DNA of 64,000 nt from Sphingomonas sp. ATCC 31555 (GTDB lineage Bacteria > Pseudomonadota > Alphaproteobacteria > Sphingomonadales > Sphingomonadaceae), in the NCBI RefSeq assembly GCF_000282895.1, contig NZ_ALBQ01000059.1, forward strand, positions 1-64,000, written 5' to 3'. Positions 31,875 to 43,466 of the stretch are shown here, piece after piece. Made by a program: the position numbers and the translations under genes. The notes under the pieces are model-generated. The model was not told the origin of the DNA, searched no databases, and was given only the letters and a program-made list of their open reading frames with translations. The first letter of the stretch is position 1; the number at the start of each line of letters is the position of its first letter.

Positions 31875-34039
31875 CGGACTTTCTTCTCGAACTCCGCTCG
31901 GAGGAAATCCCGGCGCGCATGCAGGAAAAGGCGCGGGAGGATCTTGCGCGCCTGTTCGCCGCCGAACTGGACAAGGCCGGGCTCAAAGCCGCCGAGACGA
32001 TCAGCTATGCGACGCCCCGCCGGCTGGCGCTGATCCTCAAGGGCCTGCCCGCTGAGACCGCCGCCGTCTCCGAGGAGACCAAGGGCCCGCGCGTCGGCGC
32101 GCCGCCCCAGGCGCTCGAAGGCTTTCTGCGCAAGACCGGCCTGACCGCCGACCAGCTGGTCGAGCGCGACGGCGTGCTGTTCGCGGTGGTCGACAAGCCC
32201 GGCCGGGCGACGGCGGAAGTGCTGGCCGCTGCGATCCCCGCGGTGATCCGCGCGTTCCCCTGGCCCAAGTCGATGCGCTGGGGGGCGGATTCGCTCTCCA
32301 CGGAGTCCTTGCGCTGGGTGCGCCCGCTCCAGGGCATCGTTGCGCTGTTCGGCAGCGACGTGGTGCCGTGCGAGATCGCGGGTGTGGTGAGCGGCGCGGC
32401 GACGGTGGGGCATCGCTTCCACCATCCGGGTGTCATCACCATCGGGTCGGCGGACGACTATGTCGAGAAGCTGCGCGCCTGCCATGTCATCGTCGACGGG
32501 GCCGAGCGCCGCAACATCATCGCGCTGGGCGCGAAGATGGCGGCGCAGAAGGCCGGGCTCAGCCTGATCGAAGACGAGGGCCTGCTGTTCGAGAATGCCG
32601 GGCTCACCGAATGGCCGATGCCGCTGCTCGGCCGCTTCGACGAAGCCTTCCTGGCGGTGCCGCCCGAGGTGATCCAGCTCACCGCGCGGGTGAACCAGAA
32701 ATATTTCGTGTGCCGCGATGGCGCTGGCAAGCTGGCCAACGCCTTCGTGTGCGTGGCGAATATCGACGCGGCCGATGGCGGCGAGAAGATCGTCGCGGGC
32801 AACCAGAAGGTGCTGGCGGCCCGGCTCAGCGATGCGCGGTTTTTCTACGAGACGGACCTCAAGGTGCCGCTCGCCGATCAGGTGCAGAAGCTCGAGAAGA
32901 TCGTTTTCCACGAGAAGCTGGGCACGGTGGCCGACAAGGTCGCGCGCGTCGCGAAGCTGGCCGAGTGGCTGGCGGCCGAGAAAATCGTGCCGAACTGCGA
33001 TCCCGCGCTCGCGCGCCGCGCGGCCGAACTCGCCAAGGCGGACCTCGTCACCGGCATGGTCGGCGAGTTCCCCGAACTGCAGGGTCTGATGGGCGGCTAT
33101 TACGCTGCCGCGCAGGGCGAGGACCCGGCGGTCGCCGCGGCGATCCGCGATCACTACAAGCCGGTCGGGCAGGGCGACGACGTCCCCACCGATCCGGTGA
33201 CGGTGGCGGTGGCGCTGGCGGACAAGCTGGATACGATCGTCAGCTTCTTCGCAATCGACCAAAGGCCTACTGGTTCGAAAGACCCTTTTGCCCTTCGTCG
33301 GGCTACTCTGGGTTCAGAAATTCTGATCATCATCAACGGCCTCCGAGCTGAGTTGCTGAAAGTGTTTGATCAGGTCGCGAAAATCCTTTGTGATCAGAAT
33401 CCTGCCATTTCTGAGCGGCTGGCGACGCTGGGGCAAGGGGCGATGGATATTGCGGTGTCGCAGAATATTCCTCTGTCGAAGGAGTATAGCTCTCCGTTGC
33501 ATTTCGAGGTTTCGCAGCTGTCAATTGACGTGCTGACCGAAGTGCTCGACTTCTTCGCCGACCGCCTCAAGGTCCAGCAGCGCGAGGCGGGTGTCCGCCA
33601 CGACCTGATCGATGCGGTGTTCGCGCTCGGCGGGGAGGACGATCTCGTCCGGCTGCTCGCGCGGGTGAAGGCGTTGCAGGCGTTCGTCACTACCGAGGAC
33701 GGCGCCAACCTGCTCGCCGGCTACAAGCGCGCGGCGAACATCCTCAAGAAGGAGGAATGGGAAGCCGGCGCGGTGAACCCCGCGCCCGAACCCGCCGAGG
33801 CCACGCTCGCCGCGGCCCTCGACGCCGCCGAGCCCAAGGCGACCGCCGCGATCGAAGCCGAGCAGTTCGAGGATGCCATGGCCGCGCTCGCGACCCTGCG
33901 CGCGCCGATCGACGCCTTCTTCGATCAGGTGACCGTCAACGATGCCGATCCCGCCAAGCGTGCCGCGCGGCTGGGCCTGCTCGCGCGGATGCGTGATGCA
34001 GTGCACAAGGTCGCGGACTTCGCCAGAATAGAGGGTTGA
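31871..34039 (+). CDS. glyS: Glycyl-tRNA synthetase beta subunit, with a low-GC mosaic block
   Basis: A 722-residue tRNA-binding subunit of glycyl-tRNA synthetase. It begins LLELRSEEIPARMQ and carries AFPWPKSMRW, LTEWPMPLLG and TGSKDPFALRRA, followed by a C-terminal HD-like/anticodon region (REAGVRHDLIDAVFALGG). Residues about 462-552 (bases about 33255-33525) are unusual: GC is about 52 percent by count against 68 percent on both sides, A/T-ending codons are common, and the protein there (GSEILIIINGLRAELLKV onward) does not look like the usual sphingomonad sequence. The frame stays open, so the subunit may function. The GTG start overlaps the glyQ stop. Confidence 0.95.
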   Translation: MTDFLLELRSEEIPARMQEKAREDLARLFAAELDKAGLKAAETISYATPRRLALILKGLPAETAAVSEETKGPRVGAPPQALEGFLRKTGLTADQLVERDGVLFAVVDKPGRATAEVLAAAIPAVIRAFPWPKSMRWGADSLSTESLRWVRPLQGIVALFGSDVVPCEIAGVVSGAATVGHRFHHPGVITIGSADDYVEKLRACHVIVDGAERRNIIALGAKMAAQKAGLSLIEDEGLLFENAGLTEWPMPLLGRFDEAFLAVPPEVIQLTARVNQKYFVCRDGAGKLANAFVCVANIDAADGGEKIVAGNQKVLAARLSDARFFYETDLKVPLADQVQKLEKIVFHEKLGTVADKVARVAKLAEWLAAEKIVPNCDPALARRAAELAKADLVTGMVGEFPELQGLMGGYYAAAQGEDPAVAAAIRDHYKPVGQGDDVPTDPVTVAVALADKLDTIVSFFAIDQRPTGSKDPFALRRATLGSEILIIINGLRAELLKVFDQVAKILCDQNPAISERLATLGQGAMDIAVSQNIPLSKEYSSPLHFEVSQLSIDVLTEVLDFFADRLKVQQREAGVRHDLIDAVFALGGEDDLVRLLARVKALQAFVTTEDGANLLAGYKRAANILKKEEWEAGAVNPAPEPAEATLAAALDAAEPKATAAIEAEQFEDAMAALATLRAPIDAFFDQVTVNDADPAKRAARLGLLARMRDAVHKVADFARIEG

Positions 34040-34044
34040 GACCC

Positions 34045-34060
34045 TTAATTGTACGATTAA
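34045..34060. promoter_or_regulatory. AT-rich palindrome between glyS and ppdK
   Basis: TTAATTGTACGATTAA is a 16-base inverted repeat with one mismatched pair (TTAAT-n-GTAC-n-ATTAA). It stands out in a GC-rich genome, lies 6 bases after the glyS stop and 142 before the ppdK start, and could be an operator or part of a promoter. No known regulator is implied. Confidence 0.35.
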
Positions 34061-34152
34061 TCACTGGTAAATTGGCCTGAAACTGCCATTGTCCTGAAAT
34101 AAACCGGCACCGACAACGTAGTCAGCGGTTCCTGAGTCTTCGCAGCTGCGGT

Positions 34153-34180
34153 AGCGCCCCTTTTGTCTTGGAGGGGCGCT
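34153..34180 (+). terminator. Hairpin in the ppdK leader
   Basis: A perfect 8-bp stem AGCGCCCC/GGGGCGCT with a 12-base loop, followed by TTC only. It lies 113 bases after glyS and 22 before ppdK, so it could end the glyQS transcript or fold in the ppdK leader next to its ribosome site. Confidence 0.5.
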
Positions 34181-34201
34181 TTCGATCGGAAGGGGATCAG
34201 A

Positions 34202-36864
<2,663 letters not shown>

Positions 36865-36865
<1 letters not shown>

Positions 36866-37347
36866 TGCTGGTAGTGGCGGTAGCGGCGGCGACGGACGAT
36901 GCGGCGGCGTTGAGCCGCGACCTTCTCGCCAGCGCGACCGCCACCGCCGTGCTGGAGCGGCGCTGTGGACAGCCGATCCGTGCGGAAGTCGATCGTGCGG
37001 CACACAAGGATCCGACGCCGGAGCAACGCAAACGACTCGGCGTCGGGCCGGAGGAGAGGGTGGCCTATCGCAGCGTCGTGCTCCGCTGCGCGGGCGTGCC
37101 TTTCTCGGTGGCGGAGAACTGGTATGTGCCCGCGCGCCTCACGCCCGAGATGAACGCGGCGTTGGAGCAAGGGGAGCGGCCGTTCGGCGCGGTGATCCTG
37201 CCGCTGCAGCCGCACCGCAAGCCGCTGGAGCAGCTGCTTGCCGGCATCGCGCCCTATGTGCTGCGCCACCGCGCGCTGGTGCTGGATGCGGAGGGCCGTG
37301 CGTTGGCGGAGGTGGTGGAGAATTACACGGCGGCCGTGCTGAAGTAG
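36865..37347 (+). CDS. Chorismate-lyase-like small protein coupled to ppdK
   Basis: A 160-residue protein, not firmly assigned. The middle and end (YRSVVLRCAGVPFSVAENWYVP, PFGAVILPLQPHR, VLRHRALVLDAEGRALAEVVENY) follow the pattern of the UbiC/UTRA fold, in which chorismate pyruvate-lyase has an Arg-rich strand and a final Glu. The first 20 residues are Ala-rich and may be a short signal peptide, which would be odd for UbiC and would suggest a different, exported role. The ATG at 36865 shares a base with the ppdK stop and has gagga 5 bases upstream; a GTG at 36862 is the alternative. Confidence 0.6.
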
Positions 37348-37371
37348 GGCGGCCACATACGCTGCAAGCAG

Positions 37372-37399
37372 AAATCGCCCGAGCCGGAGCCCGAGCGAT
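37372..37399 (-). terminator. Leftward terminator after the HhH protein gene
   Basis: An 11-bp stem with a 4-base loop. The two pairs that mismatch on the plus strand become G-U pairs on the minus strand, and minus-strand sequence continues TTTCTGCTT. So it is adapted to leftward transcription, ending the gene at 37420. Confidence 0.65.
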
Positions 37400-37419
37400 G
37401 CTGGCTTGCTCCGAAATCC

Positions 37420-37968
37420 TTACGCGACGCGGCCGAAGCGGCGCTCATGCTCCTCGGCATGGCCGCTCCGCAGCATCGCCGCCTGTTCGCGCCATTGTTC
37501 GTCGACGATCGTCCCGTGGGGCACGCCCAGCCGTTCTTCCAGCGGCAGCTCGTCTTCGCGCGGCAGGTTTTCGATGTCGCGAAACTGCTGGATGCCGAGC
37601 TGGTTGAGCTGGCGCTCGCGATGTTCGTCGATCCCGCGGATACGCGAAAGCACGTCGGTGCCGCCGTAGAACCAGCTGCGCATCGCCGTTTCCCGGCGGC
37701 TCTTGGGATCGCTATGCGCGGGCTCGGGTGCACGGCGATCGGCCAGGTTGCGCTCCAGCCGCGAATTGGCGGCTTCGAGATCGCGGATACGGGTATTGGC
37801 GGTGCTCAGTTCGTTGCGCACCGCCTGATGCTGGTCACGCTCCTGCTCATATTGTTCGCGCCAGCGGCGCCCGTTGGCGCTGGTGGCCATGCCGAGCAGC
37901 CAGCCTGCGAGCAAGGCGAGCGCGAGCCCGACAAACTGGAGAGGTGTGGTAAAAGGCAGTTCTGTCAT
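37420..37968 (-). CDS. Membrane-anchored coiled-coil protein with a helix-hairpin-helix-like end
   Basis: A 182-residue protein of unknown function. Residues about 10-28 (LQFVGLALALLAGWLLGMA) form one membrane helix. Residues 30-75 form a charged coiled coil (RRWREQYEQERDQHQAVRNEL). The C-terminal part (LSRIRGIDEHRERQLNQLGIQQFRDIENLPREDELPLEERLGVPHGTI) resembles the helix-hairpin-helix domain found at the end of other bacterial membrane proteins (DUF4332/L21-like type). It lies 61 bases downstream of tadC on the same strand and might be co-transcribed with the pilus genes, but it is not a known tad component. Confidence 0.72.
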   Translation of the reverse strand: MTELPFTTPLQFVGLALALLAGWLLGMATSANGRRWREQYEQERDQHQAVRNELSTANTRIRDLEAANSRLERNLADRRAPEPAHSDPKSRRETAMRSWFYGGTDVLSRIRGIDEHRERQLNQLGIQQFRDIENLPREDELPLEERLGVPHGTIVDEQWREQAAMLRSGHAEEHERRFGRVA

Positions 37969-38029
37969 GGTTCTGGCTCCGGCAACTCGGACAGAACCGG
38001 CAAGCCGCAGCCGGGTTCCCGCGCATCCT

Positions 38030-39016
38030 TCAGCGCATCAGCGTATCGTGGATCGAGCAGGCAGCCGGCCCCAGGATTACGATGAACAGTACCGGCAGGA
38101 TGAACAGGATCAGCGGCACGGTCATGATCGCCGGCAGGCGCGCGGCCTTTTCCTCCGCCCGCATCATGCGCTCGTGGCGGAACTCGGCGGCCAGTACGCG
38201 CAGCGAAGAGGCCAGCGGGGTGCCGTATTTTTCGGTCTGGATCATCGTTGTCGCCACGCCGCGGATCGATTCCAGATCGATTCGCGTGGCGAGATTGTCG
38301 AACGCCTGACGTCGATCGGTGAGGAAGCCGAGCTCGATCGCCGTCAGTGAGAATTCCTCGCCCAGTTCGGCATAGGCGCGGCCAAGCTCCTTCGCGACGC
38401 GGGCGAAGGCGGCATCGATCGTCAGGCCTGCTTCGGCGCAGATCACCAGTAGATCGAGCGCGTCGGGCAGCGCCTGGCGGATCGCATGGCTGCGCTTCTG
38501 GATGCGGTTGTTGAGGTACAGGTCCGGTGCCTTGTAGCTGAGGACCAGCGCGCCGGCGGCCAGCGCATAGGCCTTGAGCGGCGACCAGTCGGCGACCGCA
38601 TCGGTGCCGTAGACGATATAAAGGACCGGGCCGCCGATCAGGATCGGCAGCATCATGCGCGCGAAGATCAGAATGACGGCGAATTCGCGGCGGCGGATGC
38701 CGGCGCGCAACAGCTTCACCTGCATCTGTTCGAGCTGCTCGTCCTGCAGAACGCGGAGCGCGGAGAGCAGGGCGCGGATGCGATCGGTCGTATCGCTGCG
38801 CTGGACGAGCGTCGCGCGGCGCTTTGCCGGGAGGACGATGCCGGCCTTCAATTGCTCGCGCCGCTCGTTCAGCACGCGGACACGCCGCGTCATCGGATCG
38901 GTGGCGATGAAGGCAGCATACAGGGCGACCATCACCGCGATCGCGGCGATGCCGGCCAGGATCGCTGCGACCCAGCCGGGATCGAGGCCGAGAAGCGAGA
39001 GGGGAGCGGAGGACAT
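38030..39016 (-). CDS. tadC: Tad pilus inner-membrane protein TadC
   Basis: A 328-residue type II secretion F-domain protein, one of the two polytopic platform subunits of the Flp/Tad pilus machine. There are membrane segments at about residues 16-38, 115-135, 145-165 and 300-322, and the F-domain reads RQALPDALDLLVICAEAGLTIDAAFARVA with EFRHERMMRAEEKAARLPAIM. The start is at 39016 (MSSAPLS); a longer frame to 39097 runs into tadB and is rejected. It begins four bases after the tadB stop. The assembly ATPase partner is not in this cluster. Confidence 0.93.
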   Translation of the reverse strand: MSSAPLSLLGLDPGWVAAILAGIAAIAVMVALYAAFIATDPMTRRVRVLNERREQLKAGIVLPAKRRATLVQRSDTTDRIRALLSALRVLQDEQLEQMQVKLLRAGIRRREFAVILIFARMMLPILIGGPVLYIVYGTDAVADWSPLKAYALAAGALVLSYKAPDLYLNNRIQKRSHAIRQALPDALDLLVICAEAGLTIDAAFARVAKELGRAYAELGEEFSLTAIELGFLTDRRQAFDNLATRIDLESIRGVATTMIQTEKYGTPLASSLRVLAAEFRHERMMRAEEKAARLPAIMTVPLILFILPVLFIVILGPAACSIHDTLMR

Positions 39017-39020
39017 CGCT

Positions 39021-40001
39021 TTAGATCTCGAACCGAACCATGCGGGCCATGATGAAGGCGCCCAGCGCCATCCACACCACCGCGCCGGCACCGGCAAGCA
39101 TCAGCCGGGGATCGAGAAAGAACTGAGCCATATAGCCGTTGTTGAGAAACCAGATCAGGGCAAAGACGATGAAGGGCAGCGCCCCCACGATCATGGCGGA
39201 GGCCTTGCCTTCCGAGGACATGGCCTTGATCTTCAACCGCATCTGCGCGCGTTTGCGCAGCACCTCGGCCAGATTGGACAGCGTTTCAGCGAGGTTGCCG
39301 CCGGTTTCGCGCTGGATGGCGATGGTGATGGTGAAGAAGCGGAACTCGGGCGTGTCCAGCTTGTCGGCGGTATCCTGGAGCGCGGCGTCGAGCGTGCGGC
39401 CGATCTTGATCTTGTCGCCGATCGCGCGGAATTCCTCACCCACCGGGCCGTCGACTTCCTGGCCGACCACGGCCATCGTCTCGGGCACGGGCAGGCCAGA
39501 GCGGAGCCCGCGCACGAGCAGGTCGATGGCGTCCGGAAAGCGCGCGGTGAAGCGGGCGCCGCGCCGTGCGATGCACAGATTCAGCACCATGTGCGGCACG
39601 GCCAATCCTACCAGGATCCCCAGCGCCAGCGCGAGCAGCGATCCCATGCCGCTCATCAGCAAGAGCAGCGTCGCCGCGAGCATCACGCCCAGCGTGGCGC
39701 CGCCATATTGGCCGATGGTCCAGTCCTTGCCCGTCCGATCGAGCCGCTTCGCCAGCTGCGCCCGGTTGGGCAGTAGCTGCGCCGCGATGCGATCCCACTC
39801 GGTCGCCTGCGCCGTGGAAATGCCGCGCAACTGCGCGGGCGTGCCATCGGGCGTGTCGATGCTGGTGAGGTGGCGGTCGCGCAGGGAGGACAGGCGACGC
39901 GCGCTTGCCCGCCCCGTCGAGGGACCCGAAAATGCCAGCGCGATCAGCAACAGCGTCGTGGAGACGCCGCCACCGATAACGAGCACAGGCAGAACCGACA
40001 C
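39021..40001 (-). CDS. tadB: Tad pilus inner-membrane protein TadB
   Basis: A 326-residue type II secretion F-domain protein and the second platform subunit of the Tad pilus. It has an N-terminal helix, a charged cytoplasmic part, a helix pair near residues 105-145, the F-domain FTARFPDAIDLLVRGLRSGLPVPETMAVVGQE, and a C-terminal helix pair. It starts with a GTG at 40001, with agggag 7 bases upstream. It begins 11 bases after the cpaE stop, where cpaF would normally sit. Confidence 0.93.
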   Translation of the reverse strand: MSVLPVLVIGGGVSTTLLLIALAFSGPSTGRASARRLSSLRDRHLTSIDTPDGTPAQLRGISTAQATEWDRIAAQLLPNRAQLAKRLDRTGKDWTIGQYGGATLGVMLAATLLLLMSGMGSLLALALGILVGLAVPHMVLNLCIARRGARFTARFPDAIDLLVRGLRSGLPVPETMAVVGQEVDGPVGEEFRAIGDKIKIGRTLDAALQDTADKLDTPEFRFFTITIAIQRETGGNLAETLSNLAEVLRKRAQMRLKIKAMSSEGKASAMIVGALPFIVFALIWFLNNGYMAQFFLDPRLMLAGAGAVVWMALGAFIMARMVRFEI

Positions 40002-40012
40002 GCTGCGTCTCC

Positions 40013-41284
40013 CTACGTCCGGCTTGGGGCCAGCAGCGCCTTCAATCCGCCCAGCCGGCCGAGCAGCGATGCGCCCGCGATCGGCTTGGCAGGCGCGGCA
40101 TCCCCCGCATCGCTCGCCTCACCGATGGCGATGATGCGCCTGGCCAGATCGGCGAGGCCGGCAAGGCCGCGATGCCCCTTGGCGACGTTCGCGATGGGCT
40201 TGCCCAGCTTGGCTGCCTGCGCGGCGATCCGCGGTTCGAAGGGCAGCACCAGATCGAGCTTTTGTTCGATCGATCCTTCGAAATCCTTGCGGCTGATCTC
40301 GAGCATCGCCGCCGAGGGCACCTTGTTGGCGACGATAAGGACGCGGGTTTCCGGCGCATTGGTCTTCAGCCAGCTGAGGATGCGGATCGCATCGCGCGCG
40401 GACGCGAGCGTGAGTTCGGTGACGAGCACGGCGACCTGTACGTCGGCGATCAGATGGGGGTGATGCACCAGCATCTGGCGCGGCAGATCGACCACGGTGC
40501 AGTCGAATGCGTGGCGCATCTCTTCCTGCAACTGATAGAAGACCGCGCCGTCCCCCATCATCGGCGCATGGATCGGCGCCTCTGCTGACAGCACCGCCAG
40601 GCGTTCCGATGCGCGCACCATCGCCCGTTCGATGAACAGCCCGTCGATGCGGCTGGGATTTTCGATCGCATCGGTCAAGCCGCGTCCGGGTTCCAGATCG
40701 AGCGAAAGCGCGCCGGTACCGAAATGCACATCCAGGTCGAGCAGTGCGGTGGTCTGTCCCTGGTTGCTGATCAGCCAGGCGAGCGACGTCGCGATGCTGG
40801 TCGCGCCCACGCCCCCGCGGGTGCCGATCACTGCCACTGCGCAGTGCGGCCGACCGCTTTGGACCTCGCGCATATCGGCGCCGTACAGATTGGCCTGCGC
40901 GTTCAGAAAGGCTTCGCGCAGCAATTCCGGGTGGATAGGCTTCAGCAGATAGTCCTGAACGCTGCTGGCGAGCAGGGCGCGATACAGTCGCACGTCGTTC
41001 AGTTGACCGGCGGTGATCACTACGGTGCCCGGTTCGCACACTTCGGCAAGGGCATGGATGTCGCTGAGGGGATCGCTCGAATCGGAGAGATCGACGAACA
41101 GAATGCTGGGGCTGGCCGACACGGCCAGCGTCTGCACGGCATCGCGCGGGCTGCCGCGCATCACCTTTTCCGGCGCCCATCCAAGCTCGACCGTGACCGG
41201 TCGCATCATCTCCAAGGTCGCATCGTCACAGACGAAAGCGGCGAAGGGCTCCCGGTCTCCGGCGCGCTGCGGGTTGAACGGCAT
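40013..41284 (-). CDS. cpaE: Tad pilus localisation ATPase CpaE/TadZ
   Basis: A 423-residue protein with an N-terminal degenerate receiver domain (about residues 10-130, SILFVDLSDSSDPLSDIHAL) and a MinD/ParA-like ATPase domain with deviant Walker A GTRGGVGATSIA near residue 152, LLDLDVHFGTGALSLDLEP and VVDLPRQ. In other bacteria it positions the pilus machine at the pole. The start at 41284 is preferred over a longer frame that is antisense-like to cpaD. It is separated by 2 bases from cpaD and by 11 from tadB. Confidence 0.93.
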   Translation of the reverse strand: MPFNPQRAGDREPFAAFVCDDATLEMMRPVTVELGWAPEKVMRGSPRDAVQTLAVSASPSILFVDLSDSSDPLSDIHALAEVCEPGTVVITAGQLNDVRLYRALLASSVQDYLLKPIHPELLREAFLNAQANLYGADMREVQSGRPHCAVAVIGTRGGVGATSIATSLAWLISNQGQTTALLDLDVHFGTGALSLDLEPGRGLTDAIENPSRIDGLFIERAMVRASERLAVLSAEAPIHAPMMGDGAVFYQLQEEMRHAFDCTVVDLPRQMLVHHPHLIADVQVAVLVTELTLASARDAIRILSWLKTNAPETRVLIVANKVPSAAMLEISRKDFEGSIEQKLDLVLPFEPRIAAQAAKLGKPIANVAKGHRGLAGLADLARRIIAIGEASDAGDAAPAKPIAGASLLGRLGGLKALLAPSRT

Positions 41285-41286
41285 GT

Positions 41287-41940
41287 TCACCGCGGCGAGC
41301 CTCCGGTCGACTCGGCCTTGACCGTGGTGCCGCCGCCGCCGCTCGGCGCCGCAGCGCGATAGGCCGCGATCGCCTTGGCGGACGTCGCCGGATCGGGCGT
41401 GGCTGTATCGGACACGCCGCGCACCAGATGGGCCGGATCGGCGACCATCGCCGCAAGATTGCTGTTGGTTGCGCAACCGAAGGTGGAGCCGGTGCTGGCG
41501 TCCGCGCTCGCCGCCGCGGGGCGCGCATATTCCGGGCAGCCGGGCACGCTGGCGATCGAACGCGACACGACGACGCGCACCGTGCCCGGGCTGACCGCGC
41601 CGAGGGTCGCCGGGGCACGCTCGGCCAGCGTCAGGCCATAGCGGCTGGCCAGCGCCGCAACGTCCGCGCGCGCCAGCGCCCCTTCGGCTCCGTCGTCGAC
41701 GGCGATGCTGTCGCCATAGCGCAGGCCGAGCGCCGCCATCCATGCGCCCAGCCGCTGCGTTTCGTCCGCAGCGAGCCCGCCGGACTCCGCTCGTACGTCG
41801 ATGGCGAGACGCTGTTCGGTGACGACCGGCTGGTGGACCGATTCGAGGCCGCTACTATAGCCGGTGCACGCCGCAAGGAGCAGGACCGGGGCGGCAAGGA
41901 GCGGGCGGGGGGTGCGCGGGAACAAGCGGAGTCTCCTCAT
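41287..41940 (-). CDS. cpaD: Pilus assembly lipoprotein CpaD
   Basis: A 217-residue lipoprotein that helps the CpaC secretin in the outer membrane. The signal ends in the lipobox LAAC (about Cys25). The family signature is near the end: FGCATNSNLAAMVADPAHLVRG. Between lie a weakly conserved region and a low-complexity Ala/Ser linker. The start at 41940 is 6 bases after the cpaC stop. The C-terminal 30 residues are Gly/Ser-rich and probably flexible. Confidence 0.9.
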   Translation of the reverse strand: MRRLRLFPRTPRPLLAAPVLLLAACTGYSSGLESVHQPVVTEQRLAIDVRAESGGLAADETQRLGAWMAALGLRYGDSIAVDDGAEGALARADVAALASRYGLTLAERAPATLGAVSPGTVRVVVSRSIASVPGCPEYARPAAASADASTGSTFGCATNSNLAAMVADPAHLVRGVSDTATPDPATSAKAIAAYRAAAPSGGGGTTVKAESTGGSPR

Positions 41941-41946
41941 GCGCGA

Positions 41947-43464
41947 TCAGAAGCTGAAGCCCGGCGCGGGCGCCGGCTGGTTGGCGCTGCCGGCCGGCGC
42001 TGCGGGTGCAGCATTCGGCTTGGGCGCGGGCTTGGCGCCGCTGCCGGCGAGCTTGCCCAGGAACAGGCGATCGAAGTCGTTGGGCGCGCGGTAGCCGTCG
42101 GTCGGCAGCACGATCTGGTTCGCGTTGACCGGGCGGACGAGATAGGGGGTGATCACAATGACCAGCTCGGTTTCGTTGCGCTGAAATGCGTTGGAACGGA
42201 ACAGCGCCCCCAGGATCGGCATGTCGCCCAGGCCCGGCGTCTTGGTGATCGAATTATTGTGGCTGTTCTGCAGCAGGCCGCCGATCACCATGCTTTCGCC
42301 GGAGCCGAGCTCCACGGTGGTTTCGCTCCGCCGCGTGGTGAGCGCCGGGATCGTCGTGTTGTTCACCGTGACGGCACCGGAGGAGGAAAGCTGCGACACC
42401 TCTGGCCGGACGTGCAGCGCGATCCGGCCGTCGGACATGACGGTGGGCGTGAACGCAAGGCTGACGCCATATTGCTTATATTCCACCGTCGTGGTGCCGA
42501 GCGCCTGAGCAATCGGGATCGGAATTTCGCCGCCGGCAAGGAAATTGGCCGTTTCGCCGGAAAGCGCGGTGAGGCTGGGAGAGGCGAGAGTGGAAACCTG
42601 GCCGATCGTCTCGCCGAAATCGAGGCTGGCGAGCAGATCGGTGCCGAGCAACCGCCCGGCCGCGCCGATCAGGCTGTTGCCGCTGCCAGGGGCGGGGAAT
42701 TTGTAGATCTTGCCGCCTGGTCCCACACCGCTGGCCGAATCGACGATCGTCCCGTTGTTGGTGGTGATCGACCCTTGCGTGCCCTGCTGGAAGCCGAACA
42801 GGAAGCTGCCCTGATCGCGATTGGTGAGATTGACGTTCAGGTTCTTGACGAAGCTGCGGCTGACTTCGGCAAAGCGGACCTGCAACTGCACCTGCAGCGG
42901 GGTGGCCGTCCGCAGCCGATTGACCACGCCGATCTTCAACGCGGCATTCGGATCGGGGTTGAGCAGACTGGTAACGAGCTGCTGCGCCTGTTCGCTGTCC
43001 TGTGGCGAGCGCACCGTGCCGTTCAGCACCGCGAGCCGGCCCACCGTGGTGACGGTGATATCGGCATCGGGCATCGCCGCCTTCATCATGCGATCGATCG
43101 ACCCGAGATTCTGGCTGACGCGCACCGTGGCGGCGTAGACGATCGCACCGCTGGCGCTGGTGGCGAACACCGTCGCCTCGCCCGCCGCCTTGCCGAACAG
43201 ATGGATCTGCCGAGTGCTGGCGACATAGACATCGGCGACGCCGGGATTGGATGTCCATATATTGGCCGCCGCGGCGGGCAGGGTGACGAGTTCGCCCTCG
43301 CCGATCGACAGCGCGACATCGTTCTGCGGCCGCTGGCTGCCGGCCGGAAGCTGGGCCATGCGGGCGACGGCGCGTGGCGGGCGTTGCTGGGCGAAGACCG
43401 GCGCGACCGCGAGCGCGACAAGGGCGGTCGCAAGGGTGGCGCGGAGGAGCGGCTGAATCGCCAT
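41947..43464 (-). CDS. cpaC: Tad pilus secretin CpaC/RcpA
   Basis: A 505-residue outer-membrane secretin with a signal peptide (residues 1-25, ending VFAQ). An N-terminal BON-like/N-domain part (IGEGELVTLPAAAANIWTSNPGVADVYV; AQQLVTSLL) is followed by the secretin domain at about residues 225-450, containing VSTLASPSLTALSGETANFLAGGEIPIPI and KTPGLGDMPILGALFRSNAF. It ends in a Pro/Ala-rich tail. It forms the pilus exit pore together with CpaD. It overlaps no neighbour; gaps are 2 to 6 bases. Confidence 0.95.
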   Translation of the reverse strand: MAIQPLLRATLATALVALAVAPVFAQQRPPRAVARMAQLPAGSQRPQNDVALSIGEGELVTLPAAAANIWTSNPGVADVYVASTRQIHLFGKAAGEATVFATSASGAIVYAATVRVSQNLGSIDRMMKAAMPDADITVTTVGRLAVLNGTVRSPQDSEQAQQLVTSLLNPDPNAALKIGVVNRLRTATPLQVQLQVRFAEVSRSFVKNLNVNLTNRDQGSFLFGFQQGTQGSITTNNGTIVDSASGVGPGGKIYKFPAPGSGNSLIGAAGRLLGTDLLASLDFGETIGQVSTLASPSLTALSGETANFLAGGEIPIPIAQALGTTTVEYKQYGVSLAFTPTVMSDGRIALHVRPEVSQLSSSGAVTVNNTTIPALTTRRSETTVELGSGESMVIGGLLQNSHNNSITKTPGLGDMPILGALFRSNAFQRNETELVIVITPYLVRPVNANQIVLPTDGYRAPNDFDRLFLGKLAGSGAKPAPKPNAAPAAPAGSANQPAPAPGFSF

Positions 43465-43466
43465 GA

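Noticed and set aside
31799..33262. Long leftward open frame opposite glyS (487 codons), and a similar one opposite ppdK (34061-36127)
   Set aside because: These are antisense shadows produced by high GC; the rightward genes are certain and the shadows contain no recognisable domain.
40013..41743. 576-codon frame as a longer CpaE
   Set aside because: The extra 153 codons are an alternate frame of cpaD; the CpaE N-terminus at 41284 fits the receiver-like domain and the 2-base gap to cpaD.
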